DNA of 64,000 bases from Tridacna crocea. Its lineage: Eukaryota; Mollusca; Bivalvia; Cardiida; Cardiidae. Under the pieces are notes generated by a model, which made no database searches, had not been told where the DNA came from, and saw only the letters and a list, made by a program, of their open reading frames with translations. Position 1 is the first letter of the stretch. The number at the start of each line of letters is the position of its first letter. Where the stretch lies: positions 29,015,361-29,079,360 of the forward strand of contig OX031064.1 of assembly GCA_943736015.1 (NCBI GenBank), given 5' to 3'. A program made the position numbers and the translations under genes. Below, in pieces: positions 51,255 to 62,175 of this stretch.

Positions 51255-51515
51255 TGGGTCCGTGCTCATAAAAAAATGTGGAGAACGATCTCATGCTCAG
51301 CACGAAATCATACTCAACGGCTTGAGTTTTGCTCATGGGAGTTTTGCACTTAAACGATGCTTATAATCGTCGCTCGAGATCGTTCTCTGCTGAGTACGAT
51401 CTCAAACTTATGATTTTTTATAAGCGCAAAATGCGGAGTCGGACTCGGATTTGAGCAAGAAACTGCTCCATGAGCATGAGAATGTACTGAAGGAAGTTTT
51501 ATAAGCACAGGCCCT
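51255..51515. mobile_element. 260-bp element with GGGTCCGTGCTCATAAAA ends
   Basis: Left end GGGTCCGTGCTCATAAAA matches the complement of TTTTATAAGCACAGGCCC on the right. Interior G+C-rich with GAGAACGATCTC and GAGATCGTTCTC. Confidence 0.6.
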
Positions 51516-51732
51516 GGTCATGCTTTTTTTCTCACAGAAATACTGTACCTCACTACACATAATCATCATGGTAATAATAACAACCCAACAAGACAACTTT
51601 TCCATATTACCTTTATTGTATTATCTTGATGCAACAAGAGAAAGACAGAAATGGGATAGTGAACAATCAAAATACTGGTGCTCATGTCACCAAACAATCT
51701 AAATTAACCCTTTACAAATACAATCAGTGGCT

Positions 51733-51948
51733 CTAACTCTTTACCACACAATCCCAACTTTTGACAAACCTGAAAAGGAAGCCTTTTGAAAACATTGTGG
51801 AGAAAGGAGAAAATGCTGGTGACCAGCATTTTCTCCTTTTTCCATAATGTTTTCTACCCTTCACAAAACAAAACACTTTTATTTTTTCTTCTGCAAATGC
51901 TTTCAATTTGGACCAGTCTAAAATTTTGTCGTTTGATAAAAGAGTTAA
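51733..51948 (+). mobile_element. family A full copy
   Basis: CTAA start, TTAA end shared with the next copy; centre GCTGGTGACCAGC. Confidence 0.86.
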
Positions 51949-52154
51949 CCACCTTACCAAAGAAAGCGTTCCAAAGAAATTAAGGGAAAAGGGGAAAATG
52001 CTGGTAACCAGAATTTTCTTCTTTCTCCATATTGTTTTTTACTTTTTAAAAGGTAATATTACCATTATTTCATCCACATGCAATTACATGTGACTGTAGG
52101 CAAGTCTTTTCAATATGGACAAGTCTAAACTTTTGTTGTTTGGTAAAGGGTTAA
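51945..52154 (+). mobile_element. family A diverged copy
   Basis: Shares left TTAA; short arm truncated. Confidence 0.72.
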
Positions 52155-52343
52155 GTTCTGTTTCTGAATTCCAAAAGATAGCCATCTGATTGGTAGACTT
52201 CTCAGCCAATCAGATAACTGGTTCTGAATTCTTGAATTAGAACCATTCTGGAAGATTAGTGAATATGCCCAAGAAGAACTACTTCAATTTACATGTCAGT
52301 CAAACTATTGAGAAAATAGCATTCATAATTACATGTATATAAT

Positions 52344-52566
52344 GTAACCCTATACAAAATAAACAAAATAATAGATCCAACAAAATTGCAGACTCTGTAG
52401 CAGACTTGTAAATCAAATGTGGATAAAAAGATGGGCTATGTCTTTGATAAGATGGATAACATTGTGGGAAAAGCAGGAAATAATGTTACCAACATTTCTT
52501 CTTCTTTTCCCCCCGTATCTATTTTTCAGAGTCATTAAAGTATGGGATTGTTTGGTAAAGGGTTAC
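52344..52566 (-). mobile_element. family A degenerate copy
   Basis: GTAA start, TTAC end; stem symmetry lost. Confidence 0.6.
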
Positions 52567-52631
52567 TACAAAACTTATGTTATGCTCCGCCCCCATTCTC
52601 TTACACATACACTGCACAGACACAAATTCAA

Positions 52632-52664
52632 ACATACATACATACATACATACATACATACACT
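52632..52664 (+). repeat. CATA microsatellite
   Basis: Eight CATA units. Confidence 0.92.
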
Positions 52665-52840
52665 GTTAAGATATTTTCAAACAAGAAAGTTGGTTGAAAT
52701 ATTTTTTTACCATCTGATAAAATTTTGAAATGATATACAATGACAGCATGGGCAAACAAACTACATATTTACTTATAATGATGCAGTGTTAATTTAAACT
52801 TCCAGAATAGTTTTCTGTGGTTTCTAGTCCAGCACTCTTA

Positions 52841-53069
52841 TTAACTCATTACCAAGCAACAATATTCTAGTCTTGTCCAAATCGAAAGCATTTGCAGACA
52901 ACAAAATAAAAGTGACTGAAAATTCAAAATTTGTTTTGTGAAGAGTAGAAAACATGGTGGGAAAAGTAGAAAATGCTGGTTACCAGCATTTTCTCCTTTT
53001 CCCATAATGTTTTCTAAAGGCTTCTTTCTTAGGGTCGTCAAAAGTAGGGATTGTGTGGTAATGGGTTAA
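52841..53069 (-). mobile_element. family A full copy
   Basis: 229 bp, TTAA both ends. Confidence 0.88.
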
Positions 53070-53070
53070 G

Positions 53071-53135
53071 GTTCATATGATTTGTCACCTACATATGCTT
53101 TTAATTTGAATCTGACAAATTTGGTAAAAAGTTTG
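53071..53135 (+). mobile_element. family A long-arm fragment
   Basis: GTCACCTACATATGCTTTTA and AATTTGGTAAAAAG. Confidence 0.5.
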
Positions 53136-53199
53136 GAAAAAAAAAAAGGTTTGTCAAATAGGACATAGATCTATTTATGCATCTCCTATCTTTTATTCA

Positions 53200-53413
53200 G
53201 CCTTTTGCAACACAACAATTTTTGCACAATCTCAAAAAGGCTTTCAAAACATTGTTGGAAAAGGAGAAAATCCTTCTGACCAGCATTTTCCTCCTTTTCG
53301 CACAACCTTTCTATCCTTTTTAAAGACAAATTCTATAATTTGAGACATGTTTTTATTTGGCTTTTGATGATGCTTTCCATGTAGAAAAATCTAAAAATTT
53401 TGTCATTTCTTAA
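53200..53413 (+). mobile_element. family A diverged copy
   Basis: Left terminus worn; shares right TTAA with the next copy. Confidence 0.7.
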
Positions 53414-53637
53414 CTCACTATCAACCGACAAAATTTTAGGTTTGTCCAAATTTAAAACATTTTCAGATGACAAAATAAAAGTGACAGAAAATTTGAAATT
53501 TGTTTTGAGAAAGGTAGAAAACATTGTGGGAAAAGGAGAAAATGCTGGTTACCAGCATTTTCTCCTTTTCCCACAATGTTTTCATAAGCCTTATTTTCCA
53601 AGGTCATTAAAACTTGGGATTGTGTGGTAAAGAGTTG
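53410..53637 (-). mobile_element. family A full copy
   Basis: Left TTAA, right worn to AGAGTTGG; perfect core. Confidence 0.86.
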
Positions 53638-53992
53638 GAGAAAACACCAATTGAGACTCATTGATAAATACCCTACATCATAAAATTAAATGATAATACC
53701 CAAATAGGCAGTCATGGTTCACAGCAACCATAAAATAAGATGTGCTGCAGAAAAAAGCAGCACTAAAATGCCATATTTGATATAAAACAAAGGAAAAAAA
53801 TTTTTTTAAAAGAGTAGTAGTTCCAGCTGTGTTTTTGTCATAAAACTATAAAACCCTACAAATAAACAATAGTCACAACCCAAAACATGTAGATATGGCT
53901 GAAAAAAAAAAAGGTTAGAAAAAAATTTTCCTCTGAACACAATAAAACCAACCCAGTGGACTACTTCATTTCTTCATGTTCCAGTTATATAT
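53638..53992. other. nothing recognised
   Basis: A-rich spacer with several poly-A runs. Confidence 0.4.
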
Positions 53993-54060
53993 TTTCAAAA
54001 TATTGTGGTAAATGGAGAAATTCCTATTAATGAACATCAATTTTTCTCCTTTTTCTCAGT
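53993..54060 (+). mobile_element. family A core fragment
   Basis: ATTGTGGTAAATGGAGAAAT ... TTTTTCTCCTTTTTCTCAG. Confidence 0.45.
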
Positions 54061-54088
54061 TTTGAATTTTGTCATATGTATGCAGGTA

Positions 54089-54557
54089 TAAACCCTTTGC
54101 GAAACAACAAAATCTTAAGACTTGTCCAAACTAGAAGTACATGTATGTGCAGATCACAATTTTTATGTGGATAATTTTACATTTTTTAAAAGAGTAGCTA
54201 AAACATGGTGGAATATTTACCAGAATTTCTCTAAATGAGACCTGTCACATGAAAAGGGACTATCTGGGAAATCCTTACATCAATTAGATGTAAACAGATC
54301 AAAGAGTGTGCAGGTCAATTTAAGTTGATCATTCATAAATGATTGTACAGTAAGGTAGAATGACCACTTTTTATGCAGAAAATATCATAAAAGCTAAAAG
54401 TGTCAACCCTGGTCAGCCTGTGCATCTATGCATTATGACCAGTGTCGACACTTTTCGCAGTTCCCACAAGATCCCTTTTTGCGTAACAGGTCACCAATGT
54501 TTTTAAAAGTTTTCATCTTCAAAGTCGTTAAAACAGGACTTTGTGGTAAAAGATTAA
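54089..54557 (-). mobile_element. family A copy split by a family F element
   Basis: Left part 54089-54238 (CCCTTTGCGAAACAAC...), right part 54493-54557 (AATGTTTTTAAAAG ... GTGGTAAAAGATTAA). The inserted element lies at the core. Confidence 0.65.
54239..54492. mobile_element. family F element, 254 bp
   Basis: GACCTGTCACATGAAAAGGGA to CCCTTTTTGCGTAACAGGTC: clear inverted ends. Confidence 0.72.
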
Positions 54558-54613
54558 ACTTAAATTAATAATTATGCTTATAAAATCTTTATCAGTGTGT
54601 TTTCTTTTGTAAG

Positions 54614-54877
54614 CCCGCCCCGGTGGCTCAGTGGTGAGTGTGTCGGACTCATGACCTGGTGGTTGTGAGTTTGATACCCGGTTGTGCCAAACTTTCTTTC
54701 CGGCATATTTTTGCCTCTCACCTCTGCTCATGTGAGAAAAGTAGTTGGTGGCTTTGGAAAGAAAGTTGTGTTAGTACTAGTGTGAGAAAGCCAGGAAACA
54801 CATGTCCGTCACTGACTGCCATGATATGACCTTAGCTGTTAACGTGGCGTTAAACCCCAATACAACCAACCAACCAA
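54614..54877 (+). mobile_element. intact tRNA-derived SINE with 13-bp target duplication
   Basis: Head GCCCGCCCCGGTGGCTCAGTGG (A box TGGCTCAGTGG at 54623) and B-box-like GAGTTTGATACCC at 54667. Tail ends CAACCAACCAACCAA. TTTCTTTTGTAAG flanks it exactly at 54601-54613 and 54878-54890. Confidence 0.85.
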
Positions 54878-54929
54878 TTTCTTTTGTAAGAAAAAAATAA
54901 ACAATAAGGCAATGAAACCTTAAATTTGC

Positions 54930-55225
54930 TACACTGAGCCTTTTTTACCAAAAAAGGCCAAATTCCAATCATGACAAGCATTCTCATAAACCTATATGAG
55001 TACAGAACTGAAAATGTGGCCTTCAGACTGTACACAGATTTTTACAAAGATTTGACCATGTGACCTAGATACTGACTCTGAAAGACTCATTTTCATCTTA
55101 TCCAGGATATTGTCAACACAAACATTCTGACAGACTGAAAAAGTAGCCTCTAAGGTGTACACAAGATAAAACTTTAGGATGCACAAAAATTTACCTCGGT
55201 GAATTATTTTTCAATCCAACATGAC
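54930..55225 (-). repeat. repeat related to 11618-12430
   Basis: Phrases AATGTGGCCTTCAGACTGTA, ACCATGTGACCTAG and ACAAACATTCTGACAG match that repeat's interior. Confidence 0.5.
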
Positions 55226-55359
55226 ACATTTTTGAACATGCTCATGGTATCATTATGAGATAAATTCTGACTACATTTTATGCAAATTTTATCGAAAATG
55301 TGACATCTACAGTATTTGCAAACTTTTTAACAAATGTGACCTGGTGCCCTGTTTTTGAC

Positions 55360-55583
55360 ACAGTGACCCATGACAAATTTTTGGATTGGACCAAATTCAA
55401 ATCATCTGCAGATAAGAAATTAAATCTTGTAAATATGATGATTTCTGACTATGATAGAGTAGAAACTTTTGAGGGAAAGGGAGAAAATGCTGGTTACCAG
55501 CATTTTCTCCTTTTCCCACATTGTTTTCAAAAAGCTTTCTTCACAGGGTCGTAAAAAGTTTGGATTGTGTGGTAAAGGGTTAA
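55360..55583 (-). mobile_element. family A copy
   Basis: Left terminus worn, right TTAA; GATGATTTCTGAC long-arm variant. Confidence 0.82.
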
Positions 55584-55642
55584 AAGCTCGCTATGAGTGA
55601 TTCATACACTCATGAGCTAATAAAAAGTGATGTGCTGCAAGA

Positions 55643-55871
55643 TTAACCTTTTACTCCATAGATACTCATTTCTACACATAGCTTGTAGGAGCCTTTGGAA
55701 AACATTGTGACAAAAGGTGAAATTACTTGTGACGAGCAATTTCACCTTTTGCCACATTGTTTTCTATGCTATTAAAAGGTGTCATATACACATAAGAAAC
55801 AGCTTCATCCTTGCTGTTATTTAGGGTCAATTAGAGATACCATAGAAATGCCTTTTGGGGTAAAGGGTTAA
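55643..55871 (+). mobile_element. family A subfamily C copy
   Basis: TTAA both ends, 229 bp; same arms as 44180. Stem GTGACAAAAGGTGAAATTAC with few mismatches. Confidence 0.86.
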
Positions 55872-56380
55872 CTCTTTACAAAAGTGTCTACAATGTATCA
55901 TTAGTTAAAATAGTTGTCTGTAGCATTCACTATTTTTATCAGATATGCAGTATGGCAACATTAATTATACCTCCGATATGCTGTATGGCTTTAAGTACTT
56001 TAAGTAGGTCAAATACGACTAAAGTACAACATTTAAAGAATGATTCCTTCTTTTACCAGACAACAAAATCTCCTGTAACATAGTATATTCAGTAAATCAA
56101 GTTCATGTGATATCAAGTTGTAATCATTTGTATTCACAGGAAAAAAAACTGCAACATCACAGAACATCAACCAGTTATAGACATGTCTTTAAAATAGATA
56201 TCACATGACTACAAATACATGTATACTGGTATCTAGTCATCTGATAATCTGCTTGAACTGAAAAAGCAATATCTGCTCAAGTACAAGAGTTTCAAAACCT
56301 ACAATACATTCATGTACAAGCTTTCTTGTTAGCTACAATAACATAACCAGTCATCAGGACAGTCCTAGGATAAGTTGATA
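55872..56380. other. mostly unrecognised
   Basis: A terminus-like fragment TTTTACCAGACAACAAAATC at 56052 is the only recognised item. Confidence 0.4.
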
Positions 56381-56605
56381 TTAACTCACCACACAATCCA
56401 GACTTTTGACGAGCATGAGATAGAAGCCTTCTGAAAACATTGTAGGAAAAGGAGAAAATGCTGATATCCAGCATTTTCTCCTTTTCCCACAATGTTTTCT
56501 TCCCTTCTCATAACTAATTCGAATTTTCAGCCACAATTATTTTCTCGTCTGCAAATGCTTTCAATTTGGACCAGTCTAAAATTTTGTCGTTTAGTAAAGA
56601 GTTAA
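56381..56605 (+). mobile_element. family A copy, first of a three-copy array
   Basis: TTAA both ends; short arm lost CATT near the terminus; centre GCTGATATCCAGC. Confidence 0.86.
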
Positions 56606-56830
56606 CTCATTACCAAACGACAATATTTTAGGCCTGTCCAAATCAAAAGCATTTGCAGACAACATAATAAAATTGACTGAAAATTTGACATTTGTTTTCT
56701 GAAGGGTACAAAACACTGTGGGAAAAGGCAAAAATGCTGGTTACCAGCATTTTCTCCTTTTCCCACAATGTTTTCTATAGGTTTCTTTCTCAGGGTCATC
56801 AAAAGTAGGGATAGTGTGGTAATGGGTTAA
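56602..56830 (-). mobile_element. family A copy, second of the array
   Basis: Shares one TTAA with each neighbour. Confidence 0.88.
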
Positions 56831-57032
56831 CCCTTACCAAAAAATCCCTGGTTTTAACGACTCTGGGGAAGAAGCTTTCTGAAAACATTGTGCGAAAAGG
56901 AGGAAATGCTGCTAACCAACGTTTTCTACTCTCCCAAAGTCAGGTTTCATTTTATGAGTCAAACTTATTTTGTTGTCTGTAGTAAATACTTTCAATCTGG
57001 ACAAGTCTAAAATTTTGTTGTTTGGTAACGAA
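56827..57032 (+). mobile_element. family A copy, third of the array
   Basis: Right stem mostly lost (CGTTTTCTACTCTCCC); right end worn. Confidence 0.76.
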
Positions 57033-57079
57033 TTCTGTGACTATCAGGTACATTGTATGCAACTTTCTATAACAAATAT

Positions 57080-57193
57080 GTGACCCATCAAGCAAAAAGG
57101 GACCTTCTGGGAGTTGCAAAAAGTGCAAATTGTGCAGGCGGACCAGGGCTGACACTTTTCATAATATTTTCTGCATGAAAAGAGGTCATTCTA
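57080..57193. mobile_element. family F half element
   Basis: GTGACCCATCAAGCAAAAAGGGAC, then GGGCTGACACTTTTCATAAT, inverted relative to 54239. Confidence 0.55.
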
Positions 57194-57279
57194 CCTTGTT
57201 TTACAACTTAGTTATCTGGTAAACAATCCAGTATTCAATAGCGGAATATTTTTCCGTATTTTTGCATTTCTTTTTTAAC

Positions 57280-57507
57280 TTAACCCTTTACCAGACAATA
57301 AAATTTCAGCCTAGTCCAAATTAAAAGAAAGTGCTGACAAAATTTCCATGTCACTTAATAGGTGCAATTTTTCTTTGATAGGTTTGAAAATATTGAGGGA
57401 AAGGGAGAAAATGCTGGATACCAGCATTTTCTCCTTTTACCACAATGTTTTCAAAAGGCATCTTTCTCAGGGTCGTTACAAGTTTGCACTGTGGGGTTGA
57501 GGGTTAA
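57280..57507 (-). mobile_element. family A copy
   Basis: TTAA both ends; centre GCTGGATACCAGC. Confidence 0.83.
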
Positions 57508-57750
57508 ATACACATTCTGGAAAAGCTAGGAAATTAGCAAATATATATACTAAAAAATAAAATGTGTAAAATAACACAAAAACTGAATGAATTGTGCACA
57601 AAAGTCTCAAAACTACTGGCTGTTTCCAGCCCAAACATCATTAATAAATATGAAATAAAAAATATACATGTATGTTTCTCCAAATATATACATGAATAAA
57701 CACATGCTCTCCCATGTAAGATTTTTAAGCTTTTTCATACATGTACTTCA

Positions 57751-57914
57751 CTTTTCACCAATTGAAAATTTTTTAGACTGGTCCAAATTAAAAGCACCTG
57801 CAGACAACATATTTGATTCAGCTAAATCCGTAAACATCCGTGACAGTGTAGAAAACCTTATGGGAAAAGGAGAAAATGCTGTTCGTAAAAGCTAGGGATT
57901 TTGTGGTAAAGACT
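57751..57914 (-). mobile_element. family A copy lacking the right stem
   Basis: GGGAAAAGGAGAAAATGCTG runs directly into TTCGTAAAAGCTAGGG. Confidence 0.7.
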
Positions 57915-57922
57915 ACATTGTC

Positions 57923-58149
57923 ATAACTCTTTCCTACAACACAAGATTTTGAACTCCACCTAGTAGAAAGCATTTGCAGATGACAATTCAAATGTGTCAA
58001 AAATATGACATTTTTCTGTGAAAGAGTTGAAGATGTTGTGGGAAAATGAGAAAATACTGGTTACCAGCATTTTCAACCATCCCCACAATGTTTTCAATAT
58101 CCTTCTTTATCAGGGTTGTGAGAACATTGGATTGTTTGATAAAGAGTAC
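57923..58149 (-). mobile_element. family A copy
   Basis: Right stem drifted (TTTTCAACCATCCCC). Confidence 0.75.
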
Positions 58150-58152
58150 ACA

Positions 58153-58205
58153 ATTTACCGAACAAGCAATTTCTGGACTTGTCCAAATCAAAAGGATTTC
58201 CAAAT
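58153..58205 (-). mobile_element. family A arm fragment
   Basis: TTTACCGAACAAGCAATTTC TGGACTTGTCC. Confidence 0.5.
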
Positions 58206-58243
58206 GTGAAAATATTAATGTTGTTCTAATGTAGGATTTCTCT

Positions 58244-58476
58244 TTAAACTTTTACCACACAATGTCGACTTTTGACGACTTTGAGAAACAGGACTTTTGA
58301 CAACCTTGTTGGAAAAGGAGAAAATGCTGGTAACCAGCATTTTCTCCTTAAATTTTTCCCAATGTTTTCTGTCCTATCAAAGACATCTTCTACAATTTTG
58401 GCATTGTTAAATTTTGGGCTTGCATATGATTTGGATTTGGATGGGTCTAAAGTTTTACTGTGTGGTAAAGGGTTGA
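58244..58476 (+). mobile_element. family A copy, AAACAGGACTTTTG variant
   Basis: TTAA start, TTGA end; right stem carries extra TAAATT. Sister of 35234. Confidence 0.82.
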
Positions 58477-60203
58477 AAGAGTACCTTGTTATCATCATTT
58501 TCTTGTCTTCCAAAAATGCAGTCTAAATAATAGGACAACCATGTACACAAAAAGGAAATTTTGTATCAATAGATCTAAGATAAAAAATACTAGTATGACT
58601 CAGATACTGCAATGGCTTTTTTGATAAAAAAAAAATCATATTCAGTTATAAATCACAAAGCATATCTGTGGCCAAAGGCTGCAGCTGCTAATAGCTATGC
58701 ATTCTGATCTTAATCTACGACATTTGCAAAGGCAATAATAATTGTAATTAGCTTACAACAGGTTTAATATTAATCACTAATGATAAGTTTCACTATTGTT
58801 TGGTAACATCCCAGATATGAATAACACTTTACAAAAATATATATATACTCAAAAAATTGTTACTGATTATATTTCAACAAAAATCATTAAAGATGCATAT
58901 GGTATTCATTTTAAGTAAAATATTACCCATTTGGTTGATTACTTCTCAAATGATAGCTATCCTTGTGGCAGTATGAAATGGCCATTGTGAAACTGCACAG
59001 AATATGCTAGTTAGAAAACGCAATTTGAGATTTTTTTCGGGCATTCCTCTTTTTCCCTCAAGGATATAACATGATGCTTGCCTCATGACTGTGCCTGACT
59101 TTTGCCTTCCATATTCATCTGGCAAGCAAGAAAATGGCAGTCATTAATATATCCTTCATAGGTATGCTGTCACAACCATCTAGATCAAAAGATCTCAACA
59201 ACAAATCTCTTGATAATTTCAGAATTTTATATCCAAAGTACAGTGAAATTATTTGAAAGACAGAAGCTATTTCAATTCAAAATGAGCCGTGCTGAAGAGA
59301 GCTTAATGCATCCTCGCAATGTATACACAGACAGACATGGGCTGATATTTTTTCATGCAGGTCAGGTTTATGTATGTCAATGGACCAGTCTACCTTATGA
59401 TCCAGTCAGTTGTTTAAAAAAGTTGTTCTTCTGGATCCATAATTATATGATGACTTGGGCTTGCATCTGTAACATAAAAGCTAAGAGCCACGAATTCTCA
59501 CGCTCGGGCCATAAATCCTTATATTGTAAATTCCATAGTAAATTCCACATGTCTGGTCCAGCTTGTCTGAGAATGAATACAGGTCAGATAAATCATACAA
59601 TATGAGGTCAAGAAGACCTGAAATCATTTTGACTTGTTTGGGCTGACGGGACGACGTATCCTATGAATCCACTATTGCATAAAACGGGCGCCCAAACTGC
59701 TCGAGGTTGGACTTGAACTTAAACTTAAACTTACACCTGAGACTTAAAACTTGGACTTGAATCAGAGAATTGTTTTGGAAGACGATCATGACTTGGTTTA
59801 GTATTTCTGAGATTTAAATTGGTTTTGCATATAGATTTGAATGGACAACATGAGATTTTATTAAACTGTAGTAACTAGAACACAACGCAACTTGCTTTAT
59901 TTGGCACTTCAGCAGTGAGCATGAAGTTTCATAGCATCTTGTATCATGGAGATACCTTTAGCCCCCTTTTGTCACAGCAGTGCTCATATATTATGCTTAT
60001 AAACATAAGCACTGAAGAGTAAACGAGTACTGAAAGACTAGGAAAATACATGGTTCTACAAGAAGAGGAGTAAACCATCTTCAATGATAATTTCAAACAA
60101 AAGTATACTTCTACTTTTGGATTGGGGCATACAAATGACCATTGTTTACATAATTGACCTGACCTAATTTTTCCAACCTGAGATTCATTTCAAATGAGAA
60201 CTC
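58477..60203. other. 1.7 kb almost free of family A; no gene recognised
   Basis: The longest such gap in the right half. A family D remnant lies at 58676-58735. TTTGGGC and GCCCAAA face each other at 59638-59693 around a G+C-richer patch, followed by a GGACTTGAACTTAAACTTAA simple repeat. A 131-codon frame at 59210-59605 is not recognised. Confidence 0.4.
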
Positions 60204-60438
60204 TTTAAAAATCTTTACCAAATGACAAAATTTTAGACCAGTCGAAATTGAAAGCATCTGCAGATGACAACATAAATGTGGTTGAAAAATTGAAATAATT
60301 ACGTTGTTGGGATGGTGGAAAACATTGTAGGAAAAGGAGAAAATGCTGGTTACCAGCATTTTTCCTTTTCCCACCATGTTTTCAAAAGCTTTCTTTCTCA
60401 GGTTTGTTAAAAGCCGGGATTGTGTGGTAACGGGTTAA
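60204..60438 (-). mobile_element. family A copy
   Basis: TTAA both ends, good core. Confidence 0.84.
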
Positions 60439-60521
60439 ACACAATTATTCAAATTTTGTGAAATGGGTTGTTACTCACTGAAAATGAATACTCTTGTATC
60501 TTTAAGATCAATAAGCCACCA

Positions 60522-60737
60522 TTAACTCTTTACCACACATAAAAATTTTAGCTTTGTCCAAATTGAAAGCATTAGCAGATGACATTTAAAATTTTGGTCA
60601 AAACATGAAATCTGTCTATCAAAGTGTAGAAAACATTGCATGAAAAGGAGAAAGTGCTGGTTACCTGTGTTTCAATGATAACCTGAAAAGAAGGCTTTTG
60701 AAAACATTGTGGGAAAAAGAGAAGATGCTGACAACCC
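60522..60737. mobile_element. family A chimera of two half elements
   Basis: A - left half (long arm, left stem to GTGCTGGTTACC) joined to a + piece (CCTGAAAAGAAGGCTTTTGA plus left stem). The stems point the same way, so no hairpin can form. Confidence 0.66.
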
Positions 60738-60750
60738 ATTAAGTTATTGA

Positions 60751-61352
60751 TTAACCCATTACCACACAATCTTTACTTTTGACGCCCCTGAGAAAGAAGC
60801 CTTTTGAAAACAGTGTGTGAAAAGGAGAAAATGCTGGTAACCAGCATTTTCTCCTTTTCCCACACTGTTTTCTACCCTTCCCAGAACAAATTTCAATTTT
60901 TCAATCACCTTTATTTTGTCTTCTGCTGTTGTCTGCGCATGTCATATTCTTCGAAGATTCGACTGTCTTATATGATGCATCACTACTAGCCCCGAAAGCG
61001 GGCTGACCGTAATATTACGCTCTATAAAGTAGCAATGCTGAAAAAAGCTTTTTACATATCAATACGTTTGAGGAGAAATGAGACCTGCTTTAGCAACAGA
61101 TTTCTCTAAACTGGTGATCATAGTTGAGTGAATGGCACGAGGTAGCGTTTTATTGGGTAAACCTTTTTTTTTTTTTTTTTAAAATTCAAAGTAACGGTTG
61201 TCGCGTAGGAAAGTGGTTCGGTTCTGTACCCAGGATGCCCGTATCAGATAGATGAGTATTTATAGAATGCCATCTAGCGGGAGATAATGTGTCGTCTGCA
61301 AATGCTTTCAATTTGAACCAGTCTAAAATTTTGTCGTTTGGTAATGAGTTAA
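60751..61352 (+). mobile_element. family A copy interrupted by a 363-bp insertion
   Basis: Left part 60751-60926, right part 61290-61352; TTAA at both outer ends and a good core. Confidence 0.8.
60927..61289. mobile_element. unclassified insertion with 10-bp target duplication
   Basis: Flanked by TGTCTTCTGC and TGTCGTCTGC. More G+C-rich than its surroundings, includes hairpin AGCCCCGAAAGCGGGCT, a 17-T run at 61164-61180 and GTGGTTCGGTTCTGTACCCA. No match to other families here. Confidence 0.6.
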
Positions 61353-61450
61353 TATCCTTTAAAATGAAGGTTGAATGTTAGTGCCAAGCATCATCACAAA
61401 ACTACTACAAAAAATACTTGAATGATTATTCATAAGTACAAGGGCTCAGT

Positions 61451-61680
61451 TTAACCCATTACCACACAATACCTACTTTTGACCACCATGAGAAAGAAGC
61501 CTTTAGAAAACATTGTGAGAAAAGTGAGAAAATACTAGTAACCAGCATTTTCTCCTTTTCCCAAAATGTTTTCTACTCTTTCCAGAACAACTTTCAACTT
61601 TCAGTAACATTAACACTGTTGTCTGAAAATACTTTCAATTTGGTCTTATCAAAAAGTTTGTTGTTTTTGTAAAGGGTTAA
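61451..61680 (+). mobile_element. family A copy
   Basis: TTAA both ends; moderately diverged arms. Confidence 0.84.
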
Positions 61681-61709
61681 CAAAGAAAAACTTAAGTCTC
61701 CTATTTCAC

Positions 61710-61937
61710 TTAACTCTTTACAAGACAACAAAATTTTGGACAAGTCCAAATTGAAAGCATCTGCAGACGACAAATTACACGTGAATCAAAGATTGAAATT
61801 TGAAATGGAAAGGGTAGAAAACATTGTTGGAAAAGGAGAAAATGCTGGTTATCAGCATTTTCTCCTTTTTCCACAATCTTTTCAAACTATTTCTTTCTAA
61901 AGGCCGTTAAATGTCTGGGTGGTGTGGTGAAGAGTTG
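61710..61937 (-). mobile_element. family A copy
   Basis: TTAA start, TTGA end; right short arm worn. Confidence 0.82.
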
Positions 61938-62165
61938 AATCCACTGCCTCTTCCGATTGATTACAGTCAATGCAACAGATTTCACTACTCTCACATGGAT
62001 AATCATTATCTCAAGATAATTAAGTGGGAAAGAAGCCATAGGCTTGTGAAAAATTTTGTCTGAAGTACACCCATTTAGAGGAAAAAGAATCTCCAGTAAA
62101 GCATGGACAGGTGTATGACCCTCACCTTATAACTAAAGTAATGTTCATAACAGTGATATAGACAC
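61938..62165 (+). mobile_element. SINE body fragment
   Basis: GCAACAGATTTCACTACTCTC, AAAGAAGCC and AAAGCATGGACAGGTGTATG match the 37741 SINE. Confidence 0.5.
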
Positions 62166-62175
62166 TGGTAATCCA

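Noticed and set aside
59210..59605. 131-codon frame (+)
   Set aside because: No recognised motif, no good start context, biased toward simple sequence; likely chance in a long gap.
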